From Anaerolineaceae bacterium (GTDB lineage: Bacteria > Chloroflexota > Anaerolineae > Anaerolineales > Villigracilaceae): 40,156 nt of DNA. The stretch spans positions 1-40,156 of the forward strand of contig VFKN01000035.1 in assembly GCA_009885525.1 (NCBI GenBank), given 5' to 3'. Below, one piece after another: positions 24,251 through 30,318 of the stretch; position 1 is the stretch's first letter; each line of letters opens with the position of its first letter. The notes beneath the pieces were generated by a model. It was given only the letters and a program-made list of their open reading frames with translations, did not search any database and had not been told where the DNA came from. The position numbers were made by a program, and so were the translations under genes.

Positions 24251-25096
24251 ATGACAAAAACTTTACTGGCAGTTTTGGCACACCCCGACGATGAGTCGTT
24301 TGGCTTGGGCGGTACGCTCGCTTATTATGCAAACAAAGGCTACGATACTTATTATGTCTGCGCGACGCGCGGCGAGGCGGGCACGGTGGATGAAGAACAT
24401 TTGAAAGGCTTCAAAGACACCGCCGAGATGCGCACCGCTGAATTGATGCGTGCCGCGAAACATTTGGGATTGAAGGAAGTCTTCTTTTTAGGCTATCGCG
24501 ATTCCGGTATGCCCGGTACCGAACCGAATCAACATCCCAACGCGCAGATCAATCACCCCATTGATGAAGTTGCGGGACTCGTGGTCAAATATATCCGCGA
24601 CCTGAAACCCGAAGTGGTCATTACGTTTGACCCGATTGGTGGATATAAACATCCTGACCATATTCATATCCATAAAGCAACGGTGCTCGCTTTTGAAAAA
24701 GCGGACGACGCGGCCTTTCATCCCGAAGCGGGTGCGCCGTTCAAGCCGAGCGCATTATATTATCAAGTCTTTCCGCGCTGGTTCTTGAAAATGTCCACGC
24801 GGATCATGCCGCTCTTCGGCAAAGACCCGACCAAATTCGGGCGCAACGGCGATATCAATTTGAAGGAACTCGCCGAGGTGGATTTCCCCATTCATGTGCG
24901 ATTAAATACGCACTCGGTCGCTGAGCAAAAAAATAAAGCGAGTGAAGCGCACGCATCACAAGGCGGGATGCAAATGCGCCGCGGGCTGATGGGCTTCGTC
25001 ACGCGGATGTTCGGCGAGCGCGAAGATTTCATGCGCGCGTATCCGCTGGTGGGTGAGCAACACAAACTGGAGCGCGATCTGTTCGAAGGGATTTAA
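24251..25096 (+). CDS. PIG-L family zinc-dependent deacetylase
   Basis: 281 residues, LmbE/PIG-L fold. Zinc and catalytic motifs: LAHPDDESFG (His11, Asp13, Asp14) near the N-terminus, and HPDHIHIH about residue 137. Members deacetylate N-acetylglucosaminyl conjugates such as GlcNAc-inositol, GlcNAc-malate (mycothiol/bacillithiol pathways) or other small sugars; the substrate here cannot be told. The neighbours give no pathway. AAGGAAA precedes the ATG and a clear terminator follows. A GCL-like domain elsewhere in the window (30319) is not linked. Confidence 0.88.
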   Translation: MTKTLLAVLAHPDDESFGLGGTLAYYANKGYDTYYVCATRGEAGTVDEEHLKGFKDTAEMRTAELMRAAKHLGLKEVFFLGYRDSGMPGTEPNQHPNAQINHPIDEVAGLVVKYIRDLKPEVVITFDPIGGYKHPDHIHIHKATVLAFEKADDAAFHPEAGAPFKPSALYYQVFPRWFLKMSTRIMPLFGKDPTKFGRNGDINLKELAEVDFPIHVRLNTHSVAEQKNKASEAHASQGGMQMRRGLMGFVTRMFGEREDFMRAYPLVGEQHKLERDLFEGI

Positions 25097-25102
25097 ATCA
25101 CA

Positions 25103-25132
25103 GCCCCTAAAGATTTAAAAATCTTTAGGGGC
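25103..25132 (+). terminator. Terminator of the PIG-L gene
   Basis: Arms GCCCCTAAAGAT and ATCTTTAGGGGC, TTAAAA loop, then TTATAATTT, 6 bp after the stop. Confidence 0.75.
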
Positions 25133-25157
25133 TTATAATTTAATATGAATTTATATT

Positions 25158-25186
25158 TTGTGGAAGACCCCTAATGGTAATATAAT
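25158..25186 (+). promoter_or_regulatory. Promoter candidate of the PilZ gene
   Basis: TTGTGG (25158-25163), 17-bp spacer, TATAAT (25181-25186), 31 bp before the ATG at 25217. Confidence 0.55.
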
Positions 25187-25216
25187 AACTATATATTTGT
25201 AGAAGGAGTTATTATT

Positions 25217-25558
25217 ATGCCTGAACGACGTACGATGCCTCGCAGGAAATTTGATCTGTATTTGCGCGTAATGAACGACGATACTCAACAGCAGTTGGGC
25301 CACATGGTGGAGGTTAGTTCCACCGGATTGCAGCTGGAAACGACAGCGCCGATGCTGCTTAATATGGATTATTACTTGCGCCTCGAGTTAACCCCGGAAC
25401 TAGCGGATAGACCCTTTATCGTATTTATTGCGCGCTCACGATGGTGCAAGACGGATGACATCCAGCCGAATTTGTACCGCGTTGGTTTTGCGATCGTTGA
25501 AATTCTTCCCGACGATAAGCAGATTTTTATGAATATCGTTCAAAGGTATGGTTCGTAG
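25217..25558 (+). CDS. PilZ-domain protein, candidate c-di-GMP receptor
   Basis: 113 residues, one PilZ domain. The N-terminal arginine loop MPRRKFDLYLRV provides the RxxxR-type motif (Arg9/Arg10 with Arg17). The second motif D/N-x-S-x-x-G reads EVSSTG, with Glu in place of Asp/Asn. The rest (LQLETTAPMLLNMDYYLRLEL, RSRWCK, YRVGFAIVEI) matches the beta-barrel. The Glu change may weaken c-di-GMP binding. The REC-PAS-HD-GYP phosphodiesterase at 11886 supplies the matching enzyme type. AGAAGGAG ribosome site. Single-gene unit between two terminators. Confidence 0.85.
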   Translation: MPERRTMPRRKFDLYLRVMNDDTQQQLGHMVEVSSTGLQLETTAPMLLNMDYYLRLELTPELADRPFIVFIARSRWCKTDDIQPNLYRVGFAIVEILPDDKQIFMNIVQRYGS

Positions 25559-25570
25559 AATTCATAGTAG

Positions 25571-25608
25571 AAACAGCAGCTTCAGTCATGTGATTGAAGC
25601 TGCTGTTT
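25571..25608 (+). terminator. Terminator of the PilZ gene
   Basis: Perfect 14-bp arms AAACAGCAGCTTCA and TGAAGCTGCTGTTT with a 10-base loop, then ACGTTTTGC. Confidence 0.8.
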
Positions 25609-25660
25609 ACGTTTTGCTTATATTTAGGGGGTGTGAAAAAAATTCTCCCATATCTGGCGC

Positions 25661-25689
25661 TTGACATTTTAGAACGCAAGTTCTAAAAT
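25661..25689 (+). promoter_or_regulatory. Near-consensus promoter filled by a perfect palindromic operator
   Basis: TTGACA (25661-25666), 17-bp spacer, TAAAAT (25684-25689). The spacer and the -10 box form a perfect palindrome: ATTTTAGAAC (25666-25675), GCAA, then GTTCTAAAAT (25680-25689). A dimeric repressor bound here would block RNA polymerase. The core GAAC-N4-GTTC equals the Gram-positive LexA half-site pattern, but many TetR/PadR-type operators share such arms, so the regulator is not identified. It drives the four-gene operon that starts at 25728. Confidence 0.85.
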
Positions 25690-25727
25690 CAAACCTCATT
25701 ACCTACTTTATCAAAAGGAGAATAATC

Positions 25728-26099
25728 ATGTCCAAGCGAAATATTGTCCATGTTGAAATTCCCGCCGCGAACGTCGATGGCGCTGGAAAATTTTACGAAG
25801 CCTTGTTCGGCTGGAAAATTTCACCGATGCCCGAAATGAATTACACCATGTGGGAAGCAGGTGATGGCGATGAATACGGCGGCTTTCCGCAGGTCTCCGC
25901 TGAAAACCCTGCGGGTCAGGTACTGGTTTATATTGCCAGTGATGATATCGAAGCAGATTTAAAAAATGTCGAAAAACTGGGCGGCAAGGTCTTGCATCAA
26001 AAAGCGGAAATCCCCGGTACCGGCTGGTTTGGTGTCTTCCAGGACCCGACGGGAAATGTGCTGGCTTTGTACACAAGCATGAATCCTGCGAATATTTAA
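25728..26099 (+). CDS. VOC (glyoxalase-like) family protein
   Basis: 123 residues, one VOC module pair: IVHVEIPAANVDGAGKFYEALFGWKI at the start, VLVYIASDDIEADLKNVEKLGGKV in the middle, and GWFGVFQDPTGNVLALYTS at the end. His8 and Glu-like positions could bind a metal, but the family is broad (glyoxalases, dioxygenases, resistance proteins), so no reaction is claimed. AAAAGGAG ribosome site. First gene behind the palindromic operator, 29 bp before the BNR gene. Confidence 0.88.
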   Translation: MSKRNIVHVEIPAANVDGAGKFYEALFGWKISPMPEMNYTMWEAGDGDEYGGFPQVSAENPAGQVLVYIASDDIEADLKNVEKLGGKVLHQKAEIPGTGWFGVFQDPTGNVLALYTSMNPANI

Positions 26100-26128
26100 T
26101 TGCCATAACAACTTTACTGGAGTAGAAC

Positions 26129-27244
26129 ATGAGCAAAGTACGAGTATTGGTTGGTACTCATAAGGGTGCGTTTATTTTGACATCTGATGCAAACCGTAAA
26201 CAATGGAATGTTAGCGGTCCGCACTTCGCGGGTTGGGATATCTATCACATGAATGGATCACCCGCTAATCCGAATCGTTTGTATGCATCGCAATCTACAG
26301 GCTGGTTTGGGCAGGTCATTCAACGCTCAGATGATGGCGGTCAGACGTGGACGCCAGTGGGCAACAAGTTTGCCTATGAGGGCGACCCCGGCACGCATCT
26401 ATGGTATGACGGCACGCAGCATCCATGGGAATTTAAACGCGTCTGGCGCCTCGAGCCATCGCTGACTGACCCGGATACAGTCTATGCCGGGGTGGAGGAT
26501 GCTGCGCTATTCCGCTCCACTGATGGCGGCCAAACATGGAATGAACTTCCCGGGCTGCGCGAAGCGAAAGGACATCTTTGGCAACCGGGCGCTGGCGGGA
26601 TGTGCCTGCACACGATCATCCAAGACCCGAGTGATGCTCAACGGATCTTTGTTGCGATTTCAGCTGCGGGCGCGTTTCGCACGGATGACGGCGGTAAAAC
26701 GTGGCGTCCTATTAATCAAGGGTTGATCTCGCCCCAAGAACTTCCAGGGGAGAGCCCTGAAGTGGGTCACTGTGTTCACAACCTGGCGATGCATCCTTCG
26801 CGCCCGGGTGTATTGTTTATGCAGAAACATTGGGATGTCATGCGCAGTGATAACGCAGGCGACTCGTGGCACGAGGTCAGCGGTAACCTGCCGAGTGATT
26901 TTGGATTTCCAATTGCAGTTCATGCGCATGAGCCTAACACCATCTACGTCGTCCCGATCAAGAGTGACTCGGAGCACTTTCCACCGGATGGCAAACTGCG
27001 CGTGTATCGCAGCCGCACAGGCGGGGACGAATGGGAGGCACTGACCAATGGTCTGCCGCAAAGTGACTGTTATGTGAATATTCTACGCAGCGCACTGGCC
27101 GTTGACTCACTCGACTCGTGCGGGATTTATTTCGGCACTACAGGCGGGCAGGTGTACGCCTCTGCGGATTCCGGCGACAGTTGGATGCCTATTGCCAGCA
27201 ATCTGCCGGCTGTCTTCTCGGTCGAAGTCCAGACTTTGCCATGA
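26129..27244 (+). CDS. BNR/Asp-box beta-propeller protein (sialidase-like fold)
   Basis: 371 residues, no signal peptide, so probably cytoplasmic. At least four Asp-box repeats are seen: SDDGGQTW (about 71), STDGGQTW (about 130), TDDGGKTW (about 188), SDNAGDSW (about 240), and a late SADSGDSW (about 350). These define a six- or seven-bladed propeller like WD40/YVTN/BNR or exo-alpha-sialidase-like proteins. True sialidase arginines were not recognised, so enzyme activity is doubtful. The opening [17 protein letters not shown] is the start of blade one. Its stop overlaps the next start as ATGA, so it is coupled to the ThiS-like gene. Confidence 0.85.
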   Translation: MSKVRVLVGTHKGAFILTSDANRKQWNVSGPHFAGWDIYHMNGSPANPNRLYASQSTGWFGQVIQRSDDGGQTWTPVGNKFAYEGDPGTHLWYDGTQHPWEFKRVWRLEPSLTDPDTVYAGVEDAALFRSTDGGQTWNELPGLREAKGHLWQPGAGGMCLHTIIQDPSDAQRIFVAISAAGAFRTDDGGKTWRPINQGLISPQELPGESPEVGHCVHNLAMHPSRPGVLFMQKHWDVMRSDNAGDSWHEVSGNLPSDFGFPIAVHAHEPNTIYVVPIKSDSEHFPPDGKLRVYRSRTGGDEWEALTNGLPQSDCYVNILRSALAVDSLDSCGIYFGTTGGQVYASADSGDSWMPIASNLPAVFSVEVQTLP

Positions 27245-27537
27245 TCCGCGTTGTACTTCCATATCATCTGCGGACGTTGGCGCAAATCAAAAACGAGGTT
27301 GAGATTCAACTCGAAGGGCCGGTAACTCAAGGTGCGATTCTGGATGCGCTTGAGTCAACATATCCGATGCTGCGTGGAACGATCCGTGACCACGTCACAA
27401 AGCAGCGCCGGCCCTTCATCCGCTTTTTTGCCTGCGGAGAAGATCTATCGCTTGAATCTTCAAATACCTTGTTGCCCGATCCGGTTGTGATGGGAGTTGA
27501 ACCTTTTCGAATTGTAGGCGCCATGTCTGGCGGATAG
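27241..27537 (+). CDS. MoaD/ThiS-like ubiquitin-fold protein ending in Gly-Gly
   Basis: 98 residues. Beta-grasp pattern: [44 protein letters not shown] (the ThiS/MoaD helix), then [14 protein letters not shown], and a C-terminal end [10 protein letters not shown]. The terminal Gly-Gly is the site where MoaD and ThiS are adenylated and thiocarboxylated by an E1-like enzyme. No E1, sulfurtransferase or JAMM protease is encoded in the window. The ATG overlaps the BNR stop codon (ATGA). The function could be sulfur transfer, a cofactor or a protein tag; the fixed pairing with the BNR propeller suggests they interact (inference). Confidence 0.85.
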   Translation: MIRVVLPYHLRTLAQIKNEVEIQLEGPVTQGAILDALESTYPMLRGTIRDHVTKQRRPFIRFFACGEDLSLESSNTLLPDPVVMGVEPFRIVGAMSGG

Positions 27538-27559
27538 GAAAAATATCAAAGGAGAATTT

Positions 27560-27865
27560 ATGTATGCTATGATGGGAAAACTGACGGCGCAAGCTGATAA
27601 ACGCGCGGAATTGATCGATATATTGAAACGCGCCGCGGATGTGGTCGCTCAGTTGCGCGGGTGTCATTTATATATCGTGCATGAAGATGTTGCCAATGAA
27701 TCCAGTGTGTGGATTTATGAAATGTGGGATGATAAAGAATCCCACGATGCTTCGCTCAAGGATGAGCGCGTGCGGGCTTTGATCTCCGCAGCCATGCCGT
27801 TGATGGGCGGTGCGCCGGAAGGTTTTGAATTAAGGGTGGTGGGCGGTTATGGATTGAAGAAATAA
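27560..27865 (+). CDS. ABM-domain (antibiotic biosynthesis monooxygenase-like) protein
   Basis: 101 residues, dimeric ferredoxin-like ABM fold: MYAMMGKLTAQADKRAELIDILKRAADVV, GCHLYIVHEDVANESSVWIYEMWDDKESHDASLKDERV. The phrase VWIYEMWDDKESHDAS is the family core. Such proteins include quinol monooxygenases (YgiN), heme oxygenases (IsdG) and proteins without known activity. AAAGGAGAA ribosome site, 22 bp after the ThiS-like gene; last gene before a strong terminator. Confidence 0.88.
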   Translation: MYAMMGKLTAQADKRAELIDILKRAADVVAQLRGCHLYIVHEDVANESSVWIYEMWDDKESHDASLKDERVRALISAAMPLMGGAPEGFELRVVGGYGLKK

Positions 27866-27907
27866 TAAAAATATTGTCGTCATGCTGGCTTGTGTTAGGT
27901 ATGAATG

Positions 27908-27952
27908 ATCAAACTCGTTCACGGTTTTTTTTCGTGAACGAGTTTGATTTTT
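27908..27952 (+). terminator. Terminator of the VOC-BNR-ThiS-ABM operon
   Basis: Perfect 16-bp arms ATCAAACTCGTTCACG (27908-27923) and CGTGAACGAGTTTGAT (27933-27948), then TTTTT. It can also serve the opposing GNAT gene. Confidence 0.85.
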
Positions 27953-27976
27953 AAAAACTTTTTTATCAATGCCGAT

Positions 27977-28447
27977 CTAAAAGCGTTTGATAAAGATCAG
28001 CAGGTCATCGCCCGCGCTATAGAAATCCTTGATGATTGCTTCACTCGTGTAGCCCATGTTGATGTAGAACTTGCGCGTTGGCTCGTAATGGGGCGTCCCT
28101 GATGTTTCAGCAATGAGCATCGTCCCGCCTATTGTGCGCGCGGCTTCTTCACTGGCCAATAGCAAACCGTGTCCAACTCCGTTGCGGCGGGCATCGGGGT
28201 CAACGGCGATCCAATATAAATCAAAGGCTCCGGCGGTGAGCGAGCGCGGACCGTAGCAGGCATAGCCGAGGACTTGATCCCCATCCCGATCTACGATGAA
28301 GTTATAGCCGCAAGTTTCCGATCCTACGGATAAATAGTCCTCCCAGAGTTCAACTACACAATCAACTTCTTCCTGGCTGAAGACGCCGGCTTTGGCTGTA
28401 ATGGCTTGAATTTGCGAACCGTCTGCTTCTGTGGCTGTGATAATCAT
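27977..28447 (-). CDS. GNAT-family N-acetyltransferase
   Basis: 156 residues: IITATEADGSQIQAI at the start, LYWIAVDPDARRNGVGHGLLLASEEAA with the acetyl-CoA loop (R-N-G-V-G-H-G), and HYEPTRKFYINMGYTSEAIIKDFYSAGDDLLIFIK at the end. The start at 28447 is chosen because AGAAGG lies 9 bp upstream; the ATG at 28456 would abut it. The long open frame beyond that runs into the MITE and is not coding. Substrate unknown. Monocistronic. Confidence 0.85.
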   Translation of the reverse strand: MIITATEADGSQIQAITAKAGVFSQEEVDCVVELWEDYLSVGSETCGYNFIVDRDGDQVLGYACYGPRSLTAGAFDLYWIAVDPDARRNGVGHGLLLASEEAARTIGGTMLIAETSGTPHYEPTRKFYINMGYTSEAIIKDFYSAGDDLLIFIKRF

Positions 28448-28565
28448 AAATTCCATCCTTCTAATGGTTTGAGAAACGATCTTCTTGGATAAAAAATCGC
28501 GGTGCGTAAAATTTTTGAGGAAGTATACTCTGAACGGGTATGCCCGCAAGCGCGTTTTGCTTGAC

Positions 28566-28691
28566 GTGTGCACGCAAAACATGTCAGGCTGGGGTTGCTC
28601 CCTGCGCCGTCCCCGGCGCAGGGTTTCCTCGCAAAACGCCGCCGAGGACGGCGGCTGGAGCATAGGTTAATGACAACCTTTGCGTGCACAC
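28566..28691. mobile_element. 126-bp MITE-like element with 13-bp TIRs and 9-bp target duplication
   Basis: Perfect terminal inverted repeats GTGTGCACGCAAA (28566-28578) and TTTGCGTGCACAC (28679-28691). Both ends are flanked by the same 9 bases TTGCTTGAC (28557-28565 and 28692-28700). Inside are a 10-bp hairpin CCCTGCGCCG/CGGCGCAGGG (28600-28623), a 6-bp hairpin GCCGCC/GGCGGC (28638-28655) and pairing TGTCA/TGACA and GCTCC/GGAGC, so the RNA could fold into a branched structure. No ORF. It is most likely a non-autonomous transposable element; the parent transposase is not in the window. The 470-bp spacer 28448-28927 otherwise holds the promoter, small ORF and terminator listed next. Confidence 0.8.
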
Positions 28692-28695
28692 TTGC

Positions 28696-28724
28696 TTGAC
28701 GCACTTTTCCCGTGGTGGTATCCT
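28696..28724 (+). promoter_or_regulatory. Promoter with -35 box inside the MITE target duplication
   Basis: TTGACG (28696-28701), 17-bp spacer, TATCCT (28719-28724). Transcription would start at about 28731-28733, at the ATG of the small ORF. The first five bases of the -35 box belong to the right copy of the 9-bp duplication. Confidence 0.65.
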
Positions 28725-28732
28725 TGCGCGCA

Positions 28733-28852
28733 ATGTTCAGCCGATCTATTTTTGACACCAATAATACTAATCGTACTACCTGCACTAACACAGTGACGGG
28801 ACGTTGGTATTTATCAGGCGAACATGAACAAGTCCATTTAGCCCAGATGTAA
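28733..28852 (+). CDS. Leaderless 39-codon Thr/Asn-rich ORF, candidate leader peptide
   Basis: 39 codons, from ATG at 28733 to TAA at 28850-28852. It begins MFSRSIFDTNNTNR, continues with TTCTNTVTG and ends with EHEQVHLAQM. Seven Thr and four Asn codons fall within residues 8-23. The promoter places the start of RNA within about 2 bases of the ATG, so translation would be leaderless. An intrinsic terminator begins 5 bp after the stop, and the aminotransferase gene follows. The tight promoter-ORF-terminator packing argues for a real unit. It is either a regulatory leader (as in thrL-type attenuation) or a small protein gene. No alternative antiterminator fold was proved. Confidence 0.5.
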   Translation: MFSRSIFDTNNTNRTTCTNTVTGRWYLSGEHEQVHLAQM

Positions 28853-28856
28853 AACC

Positions 28857-28883
28857 AAACGCCCCGAACTTCGGGGCGTTTTT
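28857..28883 (+). terminator. Intrinsic terminator before the aminotransferase gene
   Basis: AAACGCCCCGAA (28857-28868) and TTCGGGGCGTTT (28870-28881), then TTC; five T at 28879-28883. It ends the small-ORF transcript or acts as an attenuator for the gene at 28928. Confidence 0.85.
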
Positions 28884-28927
28884 CTTAATCCCATCAAACA
28901 GGTGACAAAGCCACCTAAGGAGCCAGC

Positions 28928-30232
28928 ATGTCCATTTCGAACACCACCCCCGTTTTTGCCGTTGACGAAAAAAATCTCGTCCCCGTCAGCGACCACCTCA
29001 AGCAAATGGCGGATATTCCGCCCTCACGCATGTTCCTGATCAACAAGTCACTTAAAGTGTATGTGGAGAAAAATGCGGGCGCGAAAATCTTCGACGCCTC
29101 ACAAGGCGATGGCGGCGCGTCATTGCCTGGAACTCCCAAGGCGATCTTGGAGCGCGCGCTTCAACTTCAAATTGAACATGGCACATCCTATGATATGCCC
29201 TTCGGCACCGACGCGTACCGCAAAGCCGTGATTGAGCAATATTGGAAACTGGATTCATCCTCTGGTTGGGGTCCCGCAAACGTGCTCGGCACCGCAGGCG
29301 GACGTGATGCCTTGAACAAATCTTATCAAGCCATGCTCGCGCTCGGTCATGGGCGCCAAGGTGACCTGATCATGGTCTCACGCGTCCCGTGGATTTCCTA
29401 CAACTGGGGTCCGTACGGAGTCGGCGCAAATGTCCTCTGGGCGCCAGGCGACCCCGCGCAAGGTTGGGCATATTCCGAAGATGCGATTCGTGAGAGCGTG
29501 AAATTTGCCGAATCAAAAGGACGCAAGATCGCGGGTATCCTCATCACCAACCCTGACAATCCAACAGGCATGACCATCGCCGTTGAGAAACAAGTCTCAC
29601 TCGCCAAAGCCGCGTTGGAAGCGGGTGTCGCGTTCGTCCTCTTTGATTGGATGTATCACTACGTCACCGACGAATCGCCCATGGATCTAAACTCCTTCCT
29701 GAAATTCTTCACTCCCGAAGAACGCAAGCGCATCATGTTCCTCGATGGCATCACCAAATCACTCGGCGGATCGAACATCCGCAACTGTCATTTGATCGCG
29801 GATGAAGCCGTGATTAAATTCATCACCGCGCGTGCCTCGCATGGAGTCATTCCCTCATTCTTTTCATTAGCAGTCGCAATGGCTGCCTATGAAATGGGAT
29901 TTGATAAAGCCGCCCAAACCATCATCGAGCCGACCAATGCCAGCCGCGTGGTCTTGAAGAAATTGCTCGCCGAAAGCGGAATGCAGCACATCATCGGCAA
30001 AGGTTATTATGCTTTTATGAATGTTAGTGAATTTATCCAAGCCAAAGGCTGGTCAGACAGCGAACCGCTCGGACAATACCTCGCTGAAAATCACGGCATC
30101 GCCATTGTCCCTGGCGCGTTCTTCTCACCCTTCGGCAACGACTGGATCCGCTTCTCCTACGCCACTCCCGCCGAAAGAACGGAGGGCGCGTTTAATAGAT
30201 TGGTTGAGGGGTTGGAAAGTTTGAAGAAATAA
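28928..30232 (+). CDS. PLP-dependent aminotransferase, class I/II
   Basis: 434 residues, fold-type I. PLP-lysine Lys277 in FLDGITKSLGGSNIRNCHLI; the Asn-Pro-Asp-Asn-Pro-Thr-Gly motif ILITNPDNPTGM; and Arg in DWIRFSYATP for carboxylate binding. The N-terminal part has MFLINKSLKVYVEKNAGAKIFDASQGDGG. The amino donor and acceptor cannot be told from sequence. AAGGAG precedes the ATG by 7 bp. It lies 45 bp beyond a strong terminator and may be controlled by the upstream leader ORF. Followed by a word hairpin. Confidence 0.88.
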   Translation: MSISNTTPVFAVDEKNLVPVSDHLKQMADIPPSRMFLINKSLKVYVEKNAGAKIFDASQGDGGASLPGTPKAILERALQLQIEHGTSYDMPFGTDAYRKAVIEQYWKLDSSSGWGPANVLGTAGGRDALNKSYQAMLALGHGRQGDLIMVSRVPWISYNWGPYGVGANVLWAPGDPAQGWAYSEDAIRESVKFAESKGRKIAGILITNPDNPTGMTIAVEKQVSLAKAALEAGVAFVLFDWMYHYVTDESPMDLNSFLKFFTPEERKRIMFLDGITKSLGGSNIRNCHLIADEAVIKFITARASHGVIPSFFSLAVAMAAYEMGFDKAAQTIIEPTNASRVVLKKLLAESGMQHIIGKGYYAFMNVSEFIQAKGWSDSEPLGQYLAENHGIAIVPGAFFSPFGNDWIRFSYATPAERTEGAFNRLVEGLESLKK

Positions 30233-30242
30233 AAAAGTAGAA

Positions 30243-30282
30243 AGTAGAAAGTGGAAAGCGAATTTACTTTCCACTTTCTACT
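30243..30282. repeat. AGTAGAAAGTGGAAAG word hairpin
   Basis: Perfect 16-bp arms AGTAGAAAGTGGAAAG (30243-30258) and CTTTCCACTTTCTACT (30267-30282), preceded by another AGTAGAA word. It sits 11 bp after the aminotransferase stop and may end that transcript. The same wording occurs in coding DNA at about 32803-32820. Confidence 0.7.
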
Positions 30283-30318
30283 TTCGATATATCATGCACC
30301 TTACTTTAGGAATCACCC

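Noticed and set aside
26129..27244. True secreted sialidase
   Set aside because: Asp-boxes are clear, but there is no signal peptide and the arginine triad and Tyr/Glu pair could not be recognised.
27977..28663. 228-residue GNAT frame starting at 28663
   Set aside because: The extension runs through the MITE-like element; AGAAGG and the conserved domain place the start at 28447.
28566..28691. SRP RNA, tmRNA, 6S RNA or RNase P RNA
   Set aside because: The segment is structured, but none of the conserved cores of these RNAs could be found, and the TIRs with flanking 9-bp repeats fit a transposed element better.
28733..28927. T-box leader before the aminotransferase gene
   Set aside because: No AGGGTGGNACCGCG-type T-box sequence or specifier stem is present before the terminator.
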